From Deltaproteobacteria bacterium (GTDB lineage: Bacteria > Desulfobacterota > Deferrisomatia > Deferrisomatales > JACRMM01), in the NCBI GenBank assembly GCA_016214985.1, contig JACRMM010000026.1, positions 1 through 64,000 of the forward strand: a stretch of 64,000 nt of DNA, in the 5' to 3' direction. Shown one piece after another: positions 32,596 through 42,400 of the stretch. The notes under the pieces are model-generated. The model made no database searches. It worked only from the letters and a program-made list of their open reading frames with translations, and was not told the DNA's origin. The translations under genes were made by a program, and so were the position numbers. Position 1 is the first letter of the stretch; each line of letters begins with the position of its first letter.

Positions 32596-34803
32596 ATGCG
32601 GGGCCGGCTTTCGCGTTTACGTTGGGCCCGACGCCTGGCCGCAGGGCGGAAAGCCACGCGAAGGCGCCTTGCCGTGCGCCTCGCCGTTTCGGTCCTTCCC
32701 CTGGCGCTGCTCCTGCTTCCAGCGGCCTGGCTGTCCCACCACGTGTACTTCGACCACGCCGGCGTGCCCGACCTCGAATCGTTTATCCGGTTCGAGCCAC
32801 CCACGACCGGCGTCGTTCGCGACGCCCACGGCAACGTGCTCATCGCACTAGCACGCGAGTACCGCGAGGTCGTGACCTACGACGAGGTGCCTCTCATCCT
32901 GCGGCAGGCCATCCTGGCCGCCGAGGACAAGCGCTTCTTCTCCCATTCCGGCGTGGACTACCGTGCGCTGCCGCGGGTGATCCAGAAGACGGCGGCACGG
33001 TCCCTCGGGGACTGGTGGAAGGGCGGCCAGGGATTTCGACTGCTCCTGCCGCAAGGGGGTTCAACGCTCACCCAGCAACTCGTCCGCGGCTACTTCCTGC
33101 AAAGCCTGACGCACCGCGCCGACGGGGATGCGCTGTTCCACGCCGGCCTGGCCCCGCCTCGACTCCTCTCGGTGGTGCTGGGAGCCTCCGTTACGAATAA
33201 GCTCCTTCGGAAGATGGAGGAGATGCGCCTGACGCTCTGGCTCGAGCGAGAAATGCGCAGGCGGTACGGATCCAAGGAGCAGGCCAAGCGCGAGATCTTC
33301 GCGCGGTACTCCAGCTTCATTTACCTGGGCAACGGCCGCTACGGCTTTGCCGCCGCGTCCGAGTACTATTTTGGCAAGACCTTGTCCAGTTACGCGCCGG
33401 ACGACGCGGGCACCGCAGCGCTCCTGGCCGCGATCGGCAAGGCGCCGCGGGACTACTCCCCCGTGCCCGGCGACCCGCGTCCCCTCCGTCGCCGCAACCA
33501 GATTCTCACCCTGATGGCGCGCAACGGCTACATCCCCGAGAGCCTCGCGAAGCGCTGCCAGGGCGAACCGATCCGCATCGTCTCCCGCGACCCGATAAAG
33601 ACCGACTCTCCCGCCGCGATCAAGCATGTCCTCGACGAATTAACCCGGCATGGTAAAGATCGCTTCGGCGTCGAAGACCTCTTCCAGGGGCGCATCGTCG
33701 TGGAGTCGACGGTCGACGCGCGCGTGCAAACGATCGTGAACGAAGCCCTGGAGCGCGGTCTGGCCCTGTACGAGAAGCGGCATCCCGGGCCAAAAGGGTT
33801 GATCCAGGGCGCGGTGGTCGTGCTCAGGAACGCGGACGCCGCCATCCTGGCCGAGGCCGGCGGGCGCCGGGTCTTCAGAGGCCGCGGCGCGCGCTACTCT
33901 GACTACAACCGTGTCACGGCGTCGCTGCGCCAACCGGGCTCCGCGATGAAGCCGCTGGTGTACCTGGCCGCCTTCGAATCGGGTCTGGACCTCGACACCA
34001 CGGTGCCCGATGAGCCCATCGCGGCGCCGCTGAAACGCGGTGGCGGCGTCAAGTGGGTCGCCAATTCCGACAACCAGTTCAAGGGCCCGATTCCGCTGCG
34101 CCAGGCCTTGGCCGAGTCGCGCAACGCTGTCGCCGTGTGGATTACCCGTGAGATCGGCGTGAACACCGTGATCCGCACCGCCCACCAGATGGGGATCCGG
34201 TCCCCCCTTCGACCCTACCTTTCCACGGCACTCGGCGCGTCGGAGGTGCGCCTGCTGGAATTGGCGAGCGCGTATCGCGCCATCGCCTCCGGCGTCCTGG
34301 CGGAACCGTACGTCATCGATCGCGTGACCGACGCCTCCGGCGCCGGGCTGTACGAGGCGCAGAGGGACAGGCGGGGGATCCATTCCCCGGCCCTGCGCCA
34401 GATCCAAGAAGGGCTGCGCGGTGTCGTCCGCATTCCGGGAGGTACCGCCAACGTCCTCGACACTCGCGATTTTCCGATTCCGGTGATGGGCAAGACCGGG
34501 ACGACGAACGGCTGCCGGGACGCGCTCTTTGTAGGGTCCACCTACGGGACACGGGGGATCACCGTGGCGGTCCGGATCGGTTTCGACGACCATCGCCCCC
34601 TGGGGACGAGAGAGACCGGCCAGCGCGCGGCGCTGCCGATCTTCCGCGAGATCATGTTGCGCATCTACCAGGACCAACTCGTCGAGCGGGCACCGCGCTT
34701 TCCCCGCCAGATCGAGGACGGAATCGACCGGTACCTGGCGATGCGGACCGTGCCGGAGATGGATCGCGCCGGGCGACAGGCGGCAGGCAGCCAACCGTTG
34801 TAA
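32596..34803 (+). CDS. Class A penicillin-binding protein (bifunctional peptidoglycan synthase)
   Basis: A membrane-anchored peptidoglycan glycosyltransferase-transpeptidase, 735 residues from the ATG at 32596. That start gives a basic N-terminus and one transmembrane helix (LAVSVLPLALLLLPAAWLSH). The GT51 domain has the catalytic Glu in EDKRFFSHSGVD, GGSTLTQQLVRGY, and IYLGNGRYGFAAASEYYFGK. The transpeptidase domain has SAMK (near residue 448), SRN in LAESRNAVAVW and KTGTTN (near 632). The spacing between the first GT51 motifs is longer than usual, with an insert around AARSLGDWWKGGQGFRLLLPQ and another after RGYFLQS. The start is uncertain because upstream in-frame ATGs exist and no strong ribosome binding site is seen. 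Confidence 0.88.
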   Translation: MRGRLSRLRWARRLAAGRKATRRRLAVRLAVSVLPLALLLLPAAWLSHHVYFDHAGVPDLESFIRFEPPTTGVVRDAHGNVLIALAREYREVVTYDEVPLILRQAILAAEDKRFFSHSGVDYRALPRVIQKTAARSLGDWWKGGQGFRLLLPQGGSTLTQQLVRGYFLQSLTHRADGDALFHAGLAPPRLLSVVLGASVTNKLLRKMEEMRLTLWLEREMRRRYGSKEQAKREIFARYSSFIYLGNGRYGFAAASEYYFGKTLSSYAPDDAGTAALLAAIGKAPRDYSPVPGDPRPLRRRNQILTLMARNGYIPESLAKRCQGEPIRIVSRDPIKTDSPAAIKHVLDELTRHGKDRFGVEDLFQGRIVVESTVDARVQTIVNEALERGLALYEKRHPGPKGLIQGAVVVLRNADAAILAEAGGRRVFRGRGARYSDYNRVTASLRQPGSAMKPLVYLAAFESGLDLDTTVPDEPIAAPLKRGGGVKWVANSDNQFKGPIPLRQALAESRNAVAVWITREIGVNTVIRTAHQMGIRSPLRPYLSTALGASEVRLLELASAYRAIASGVLAEPYVIDRVTDASGAGLYEAQRDRRGIHSPALRQIQEGLRGVVRIPGGTANVLDTRDFPIPVMGKTGTTNGCRDALFVGSTYGTRGITVAVRIGFDDHRPLGTRETGQRAALPIFREIMLRIYQDQLVERAPRFPRQIEDGIDRYLAMRTVPEMDRAGRQAAGSQPL

Positions 34804-34887
34804 TCCGCCGTTGTGCCCCTCAGAGCCCTGGAATCGGAGACCCTTCTGTTCCCGTTGTTCAACCCGTCGTTCACGGAGGTGATCAAG

Positions 34888-35073
34888 ATGAAACCCGGGA
34901 AGATTCTCGCGACAGCGTTGACGATGGTGCCGTTGCTCCTTTTGGTGCCCGCCTGTCAGAAGAAGGAGGGCCCCGTCGAGCGCGCGGGCAAGGCGGTCGA
35001 CAGCGCGCTCGACAAAGCAGGCCAACAGGTGGAGAAGGCCGGAGACAAGATCGAGGACGCCTCCAAACGGTAG
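34888..35073 (+). CDS. Small lipoprotein (entericidin-like)
   Basis: A 61-residue lipoprotein. The signal peptide ends LLLVPAC with Cys as the likely lipidated residue. A charged amphipathic helix with heptad character follows (VERAGKAVDSALDKAGQQVEKAGDKIEDASK). The ATG at 34888 follows GGAGGTGATCAAG. The pattern resembles small stress-induced lipoproteins and CsbD/YtxH-like helices. It heads a cluster of very small membrane-associated proteins. Confidence 0.75.
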   Translation: MKPGKILATALTMVPLLLLVPACQKKEGPVERAGKAVDSALDKAGQQVEKAGDKIEDASKR

Positions 35074-35191
35074 ACCTGTCCTGGGAAGACCAGAGGCATG
35101 CCTTCTGATGACGTCCGGGACGTCTTCGTTGTTGTCAACGGAACGGAAACATCCGAAGCTGACGTAGAGGTTCGACCAGAGGAGAAGAGCC

Positions 35192-35281
35192 ATGACTACC
35201 ACAGAGCTCATCATTCTCATCGTCGTTTTGTTCTTGGTGTTCGGCGGGGGCGGCGGCTACTACTGGAGTAGACGACGGTAG
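35192..35281 (+). CDS. 29-residue single-pass membrane peptide
   Basis: Too short for the ORF track. ATG at 35192 after GAGGAGAAGAGCC. It encodes MTTTELIILIVVLFLVFGGG, then GGYYWSRRR and a stop: one hydrophobic helix, a glycine run and a positively charged end, like DUF3309-type small proteins. A second peptide of the same design lies at 35947. The clear ribosome binding site and the repeated design support its being a real gene. Confidence 0.7.
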   Translation: MTTTELIILIVVLFLVFGGGGGYYWSRRR

Positions 35282-35302
35282 GTGTCACAAGGAGAGACCA
35301 CC

Positions 35303-35938
35303 ATGGCAGAGAAAATCGCGGTGGTGGGCGTGTGCTCCGATTACGCCAGCGTGGAGAATGCCGTCGACGTCTTGAAGGCGGCCGGATTTCGGAACACGGA
35401 TATTTCCGCCCTGTTTCCGGACAGAGCCGGCTCCACACACTTCGCCCACGACAAAGGCACCCGGGCGCCGGCGGGCGCGGCCGTCGGTGCCGGAACGGGA
35501 GCGGTGCTGGGCGGGGCCTTGGGATGGCTGGTGGGCGTTGGCACGCTGGCCATCCCCGGGTTAGGTCCTGTCCTCGCCGCCGGTCCGATCGTGGCGGCCC
35601 TGGCGGGGTTCGGCGCGGGCGGGGCCGTCGGCGGGATCACGGGGGCGCTCATTGGCCTGGGGATTCCCGAACACGCGGCCAAGCGCTATGAGATTCGGGC
35701 CAAAGAGGGCGCCATCCTCCTCTCCGTGCATTCGGACAATGCGGAATGGACCAAGCGCGCGAAGGAGCTCCTGGAGCGGACCGGCGCGCAGGACATCTCC
35801 GTCACGGGCGAGGGCGGCGCCGACTACGTTCGAAGCGAGCGGCCGGCGACAGGCGGACCTACGGAGTCGGAGGTCGAGAAGGGCTCTGACATCGCGCGAG
35901 TCGGTGCCGTCGGAGATGAAGTAAACTCCTTGGAGTGA
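35303..35938 (+). CDS. YflT/general-stress-17M-like protein with glycine-zipper membrane region
   Basis: A 211-residue protein. The N-terminal alpha/beta domain (KIAVVGVCSDYASVENAVDVLKAAGFRNTDISAL) resembles the YflT heat-induced stress domain. A long Gly/Ala-rich hydrophobic stretch follows (about 55-120, GAAVGAGTGAVLGGALGWLVG and AGFGAGGAVGGITGALIGLG), a glycine-zipper membrane insert. The domain then resumes (YEIRAKEGAILLSVHSDNAEWTKRAKELLERTGAQDI). The ATG at 35303 with AAGGAGAGACC is preferred over the GTG seven codons earlier. It is flanked on both sides by membrane micropeptides, which suggests a shared role in envelope stress. Confidence 0.78.
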   Translation: MAEKIAVVGVCSDYASVENAVDVLKAAGFRNTDISALFPDRAGSTHFAHDKGTRAPAGAAVGAGTGAVLGGALGWLVGVGTLAIPGLGPVLAAGPIVAALAGFGAGGAVGGITGALIGLGIPEHAAKRYEIRAKEGAILLSVHSDNAEWTKRAKELLERTGAQDISVTGEGGADYVRSERPATGGPTESEVEKGSDIARVGAVGDEVNSLE

Positions 35939-35946
35939 GGTGGACC

Positions 35947-36027
35947 ATGGATACCCTCTTGATCGTGCTGATCGTGTTGTTGGTGCTCGGTGGTGGAGGC
36001 TGGGGCTACTCGCGGTGGCGCCGGTAG
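35947..36027 (+). CDS. 26-residue single-pass membrane peptide
   Basis: Too short for the ORF track. ATG at 35947 just after the stress-protein stop, with GAGGTGG upstream. It encodes MDTLLIVLIVLLVLGGGGWG then YSRWRR and a stop. This is the same design as the peptide at 35192 (hydrophobic helix, Gly run, aromatic, Arg-rich end), so the two are probably paralogues. The 227 bases to 36254 hold nothing else recognised apart from the giant gene's 3' flank. Confidence 0.7.
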   Translation: MDTLLIVLIVLLVLGGGGWGYSRWRR

Positions 36028-36254
36028 CGCGCGCTGCCGGCACCCGGAACCACCGGAAGAGCCCTGGCAACGTCGCATGGACGTTCCCCCGGGAACGGTC
36101 GGATTCACAATACGCCGGCGCGGTGGAACACGGCGGCGGAAGTACGTCCGAAACCGTTCGTTCCGCGTCGCCCCCGTCATAGCCGTGCGCTCCTTGGCGA
36201 GCGCGTTCCAAAGGGACCGGAGGGAGACGGATCTTGCCCCGCAGCCTCCCGCCC

Positions 36255-39200
36255 TCACGGGCCGTCGATCACGACCGAAATGACGCGCCCTTCCGCGACC
36301 TCTCCCTCCCCGAACCGCTCGTTGCCCCCAACGTCGGCGCGGAACCGGTAGGGCCCGGCCGGAAGCCAGAACGCCGCCCTGCCCTCCGGGTCGGTCGTCG
36401 AGGAGAGCCCGAGGTAGCTCCCGGAGCCGTTGAAGACGTGCACGGGCACCCCGGCCGCGGCCATCCCCGCCACGACGACGCTCACGCGGGCCTCGCCTTC
36501 GAGGATCGTCACGGCCGGGTCCGAGCCGGTGAACGGGAGGGACCAGAAGTGCGCCGAGAGGACGTCGGCCCGCACCCGGTAGGACCCGTCCGGCAGGAGG
36601 AACGACGCCTCCCCGCTCTCGTCGGTCCGCTCGGACTCGCCCACGTATGCCCCGGTCTCAGTGAAGAGGAAGACAGGAACGTCGGGCGCCGGGATGACGG
36701 AGCCCGACCGGTCGAGGCGGACCGTGGCGGTGATGCGGCGGTGTGGGATCGGGAACGTGCAGCTCCGGTGCGTAGGCACGTCCACCGGACCGGTCCAGAA
36801 GGAGTACCCCTTCCGGTCCACCCGGAACTCATAGGAGCCGGCCGAAAGGTCGAACCCCGCCTCCCCCGCGCTGCTCGTCGTGGCGCTCGAGCCCAGGTAG
36901 ACCCCCGTAGGCCCGAAAAGGTAAGCCCGCACCTTCTCGATCGGAGCACCGGCCCCGTCCTCCACCCGCAGCGTGAAGGAGCCGCCGCCGGTCGGGATCT
37001 CGACCGCGTTCGACTCATCGGCCGCGAGCGCAACCTCGCCGCTCCAATACCGATTCCCCTGGACGTCGGCCCGGACGTTGTAGCTCTCGGCCGGAAGGAG
37101 GAAGGACACGGCGCCCGACCCGTCCGTGGTGCCGGAGAGGCCGAGGTAGGTGCCCTGCGGGTTGAAGACGTAGACAGGGACCGCTTCTACCGGTGCGGAA
37201 CCCCGGGTCACGGAGACCTCGGCCTGTGCCTCCGGGACGACGATCTCCGGGCTGCCCCCTGTGAACGGCTCTGACCAGTATTGGAACGAGAGGGTATCGG
37301 CCCGGAGCGTATAGCTCCGCACCGGCAGACGAAAGCGCACCCGGCCCGACACGTCCGTCTCCTGCGCCAACCCCAGGTAGGTCCCCGCCTCCGTGAACAG
37401 ATACACGGGAACGCCCTCCAGGGGCTGCTTCGTGCCACGGTACTCCCCGGAGACGGTGGCGGCGACGTCCTGGTGGGGGATCGTCAGGGCGAGGACGGCG
37501 TCCGCGGTGACCGTGACGTCCTCGCTCCAGAACGAATACCCCAGGTAGTCGCAGCGAACCCGGTAGGTCCCCGAAGGCAGGAGAAAGGGTACCAACCCCG
37601 AAGCATCCGCGCTTCCCGAGCGCCCGAGATACGACCCGCCCGCGCCGAAGAGGTACGCCTTGGCCCCCGCGATCGCCGTTCCCTCTCCATCGTCCAGACG
37701 GACCGTGAGGGTGCCTCCCCCGGTGTCGACGACGCACTCGTTGAGGCCGTCCGAGACTTCGATCGGTCCGCTGAGGAACTGGCTTCCCAGGAGGTCGGCG
37801 CGAAAGCGGTAGCGCTGCCCCACGGGAAGCGAGAAGGCCGCGACTCCCTCGCCGTCCGTCACGGCGTTGAGCCCGAGGTAGGACCCGGCCGCGTCGAAGA
37901 GGTACACTGTCACCCCCGCCTGTGGCGCGCCCGCCTGGACCACCCGGATCGAGGCGGTTGCCCGGGGGATGTTGACGCTCGCGCTCGTCGGCCCCGGCAG
38001 GCGAACCAGGTCGCTCCAGAACGACATGCCCAGAACGTCGATGCGAAACCGGTAGGTACCGTCCGAGAGTTGGAAGACGGCACGGCCCGCCGTGTCGGTG
38101 GCGTGGCTGACGCCCAGGTACGTTCCGGTCTCGTTGAAGAGATACGACGAGAGACCGGCCAGCGGTTGCCCGGGCCCGGCCTGGACCTCCAGCGTGAACG
38201 GTCCGCCGCCGGTGGAGATCGCCACCGGATTCCGCTGGTCCGCCGCCAGGACGGCATCCTGAAAATACTGGTGTCCTTGGACATCGGCTCGGAACCGCAA
38301 GGACCGGGCCGGAAGCCGGAAGGTCGCCGTGCCGTCCACGCCGGTGGTCGCGGAGAGGCCGAGGTAGGCCCCCGCGGGAGTGAACAGATAGACCGGGACG
38401 CCGGCCACCGGGACTTCCCCGCGGGTGACGGTCACGTCGGCGAGTGCCTCCGGGATCGGGATCTCCCGGTCCTCACCCGTGGTCGGCGTGGACCAATAGG
38501 GGAAGGAGAGGCAGTCCGCCCGGACCTTGTAGCTCTTCCGGGGCAGGCGGAAGGTCACCTGTCCGCTCGCGTCCGTGGTCTTCGCCTGCCCGAGGTAGGT
38601 GCCGGACTCGGTGTAGAGATAGGCGGTCAGACCGGGCCGGGGCTCCACGGACGTCCCGTAGATCCCCTGCACCGAGACGGTGACGTCCAGATGTGGGATG
38701 GACAGGACGGCATTCCCGTCGGAGGACACCGGGACCGCCTCGGACCAGAACGAGTAGCCGAGGGTGTCGCACCGGACCTGGTAGCTCGCGGACGGCACGT
38801 CGAAGACGACCTGGCCCCGAGCGTCCGTCTTCGCCGTGAGGCTCAGGTACGCTCCGCCAGCGCTGAAGAGATAGCAGCTCACGCCGACGAGGGGAGCGCC
38901 ACCCCCCGGGTCCACGCCCAAGGTGAGCCGGCCGCCGCCGCTGTCCACCGGGACCTCGGTGGGGGCGCCGGAGCCCACGGTGACTGAGGTGCTCCAGTAC
39001 TGGCTTCCCAGGTTGTCCGCGCGGAACTTGAAATCCCTGCCCGCGGGCAACTCGAAGCTCGCCCGTCCCTGGGCGTCGGTCGTCGCCGAGAGGCCGAGGT
39101 AGGTCCCCGCAGCGGTGAAGAGATAGACCTTGATCCCTGCCTTCGGGACGCCCCCCTGGCGCACCGAGACAGAGGCTGTCTCCTCAGCGATGTCCACGCT

Positions 39201-39440
39201 TGCACCGTAGGTGCCCGGAAGCGCCAGTGGGGCGGACCAGAACTGTCCCCCCAGGTAGTCGGCCCGGAACCGGAGTGTGCCGGTGCCGAGCAGGGACGTC
39301 GGAAACCGCGCGAGCCCCTCCCCGTCGGTCGCGGCGCTCTTGCCGGTGTAGGAACCGGCAGCCGTAAAGGCGAATACCTTCACGCCGGGTAGCGCGCGAC
39401 CCTTCGAGGTGCTCACGCGCACCGTCACTTCGGTGGGCAC
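36255..39440 (-). repeat. Giant protein: 13 C-terminal cassettes of about 82 residues
   Basis: Each cassette has VxVYLFxxxGxYLGLSxxTDxxGxxxFxLPxxxYxFRADxxGxxYWS. By ending and opening motifs they fall into types A (GSQYWS/GSQF), B (GYSFWS, after a GGG linker), C (SFPYWS, ending in a TG turn) and D (VTRG opening, QGxxY). From cassette 2 the order is A-B-C-D-B-A-B-C-D-B-C-D, showing block duplication. The fold resembles SpaA/carboxypeptidase regulatory-like domains. Confidence 0.78.
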
Positions 39441-42400
39441 CGCGGTCTGGACCGTAAAGGTCACCTCGTCCCAACCGACATTGCCCACCGCGTCAACGGC
39501 CTCGACCCGCACGGTGTGAGGTCCGTCGGTCAGGTCGTGGAGTGCCTCCCCGGACGGCAGGATGAGCGGGCTCCCGTCTAGGACGACCCGTACCGTCCCG
39601 TCGGTCGCCGCATAGAGGAGGGTCTGGGTCGACGTCTGCGTCACCCCGGCCGCGGGCGAGGTGATCGATACCACGGGCGGCGCCGTGTCGACCGTGAAGG
39701 TCACCTCCGCGGAGGCCGTCCTGCCCCCGGGGCCCGTCGCCTCTATGCGCACGAGGTGCGCGCCGTCGGCGAGGGGCCCCAGGATCTGCCCCGAGAGCAC
39801 AGGAACCAGCGCATCGTCCAGCGTGACGACGGCAACGCCGTCGGTAACGGTGTAGTCCAGAACGGGGGTCGCGTCCGGCGTCGCCCCTTGCCCCGGCGAA
39901 GTGATGGTGACCGTCGGCACGAGGGGGCACGAGGACTCGTAGGCCCCCATGTCCGGAGCACACACCCCGTCGCCGTCGCCGTCCTGCGGCCTCGGCGCTC
40001 CGTTCCTGTCCGAGGCCGGGCTCCCCAACGGCGAACCGGCGTCGATGCAGGGAGAGCCCTCCAAGAGCCGAAAATCGCCGGACGAAGGGTCCGCGAACCA
40101 GGGATCGGTCGCCAGGTTGCCGGCGCCCGGCTGACCGCCACGGATGTCCGAGTAGTTGATCGAAACCAACTGGGTGCCGGCGACGAAGATCTCCTCTCCC
40201 GCGTCGTCCCACAGGATGCTGCCGGTCACCTGGGTCTCGGAGGTGCCCTGGTCGACCGCAATTCCGCTTCCCTGCTGGGCCACGTTGGCGGCCAGGGAGC
40301 AGTGGGTCAGCTGTGTCACGCCCCCGAGCACGAGCACGCCTCCGCCGAGCGCCGGGGTCGTGTTGGCCGCGATGACCGAGTTCTCAAACGTGACGGTGCC
40401 GCCGTAGTTCGTGGCGCCTCCTCCCCCGGACGCCGCAGTATTTTGCACGACCGAGCAGCGGTCGAGGACCGCACTTCCTCCGAACGTGAACACGCCGCCG
40501 GCCCAGGAACTGGCCGCGTTGCCCTCGACGGTCGAGCGCCGGATCACGGTCGGCTGACTGGAAAACACGACGGTGACTCCGCCGCCGTAGCCTGCCCGGT
40601 TCGCCGTGATGAGGGTGTCGCTGATGCTCGGCGCCGCGCCCGTCGCGTAGATCCCCCCGCCGAAACCCGACGGCCCCGCGTCGTTCCCTGTGACGACACA
40701 GTGCTCGATCCGCGGCCTGCCGTTCGATCCGACATAGATTCCCGCGCCCGACCCCTTGCCGTTGCGCAGCGTAAGCCCGCGCAGCACCGTCGGCTCCCCC
40801 TCTCCGTGGTTGAACGTCACGACACTTCCGGCTCGTCCTCCGTCGATGATCGTAGCATCGACCTGGGCGGGGTCGTGGGGATCCCTTCCGGTGAGCGTCA
40901 CCGCCTTGCCGAGGAAGTTGATGTTCGCCCCGTGGACTCCCGGCTCCACCACGATGACGTCCCCGTCCCGCGCTGCCCCGAGAGCGTCTTGGATGCCTTC
41001 CCCGGGACAGACGTTCAGGGGGTGGGCGCACGAAGCGGACCGGATCAGGAAGCGCGACTCGGCGCTCCCCGCATTGCCGGCCCGATCGACAGCCTCCACG
41101 CGCACCACGTGGGTCCCCTCGGACAGGGGGTCCAGCGGCTCGCCCGAGGCTCGGACGACCGGCACCCCGTCGAGTTCGACGACCACCGAGCCATCGCTGG
41201 CCGTGTAGCGTAGAACCGGCGTCACCTCCCAGACCCCTCCGTCCTCCGGAGCGACGAGGGTGACCGAGGGCGGCAGGGTATCCACCTCGAAGGAGACCGA
41301 CGCCACCCCGAGGACTGAGCCCGCCTCGTCCCGGACCTCCACGCTCACGGTGTGGATGCCATCGGCCAGGGGACTCAGCTCACTCCCCGACGTCGTTGCT
41401 ACCTCGACGCCGTCAACGAGCGCAACCGCGGCACCGCCAGCGGCGGCATAGCTCAGGACCGGCGCATTATCCGAGGTGACACCGGCGTCCGGAGAGGTCA
41501 GAAGGACCAACCGACGCGAGTCGACGGAGAAGGTCACCTCGGCAGCGCCGACGTTTCCGGCCGCGTCCACCGCCTCCACGCGGACGGTGTGATCCCCGTC
41601 CCCCAGGGGCCCCAGCGTCTCCCCGGACCGCACAGCCACCGCCTCTCCGTCAACCCGGACCGACACGGCACCGTCGCTGGCGTGATAGGCGAGCAGGGGC
41701 GCCTTCTGGTTCGTCAGCCCGGCAACCGGAGAGCCCAGGGTGACCGTTGGAGCCACGGTGTCCACGGTGAACGCCACCTCCGCGGCCCCCACATTGCCCG
41801 CAGCGTCCACCGCCTCCACTCGGACTCTGTGCTCGCCGTCGGCGAGGGGTCCGAGAGCCTCCCCCGATCGGGTCGACACCGGGGTCCCATCGATCCGAAC
41901 CGTCACGGCACCCTCCTCCGCCGTGTGGAAGAGTGTGGGCGCGGCCTCGTGGATCGCGCCGGCGGCGGGTGCCTGCACGCTGACCCGCGGAGGCGCTGCG
42001 TCGACCGTGAAGGACGCCTGGGCAAGCCCGACGTTTCCCGCACCGTCGACTGCCTCCACTCGAACCGCGTGGTTTCCGTCCGCAAAGGGACCCAGCACCT
42101 GCCCGGACCGGGTGGCAACCGCGACTCCGTCGACCCGGACCGTCACGACCCCCTCGCTCGCCGTGTACAGGAGAGGAAGCGTAGTCTGGTTCGTGAGGGA
42201 AGCGCTGGGAGAGCTCAGGAGCACGACGGGCGACACCGTATCCACGACGAAGCTCACGACCGCGGCGCCCACGTTGCCGGCCCCGTCCACTGCCTCCACA
42301 CGAACGCTGTGGTTCCCGTCCGCCAGGGGGCCCAGCGCGTCCCCCGATCGCGCCGGCACGCTCGCCCCGTCCACCCGGACCTCGACGCTCCCCTCGGTCA

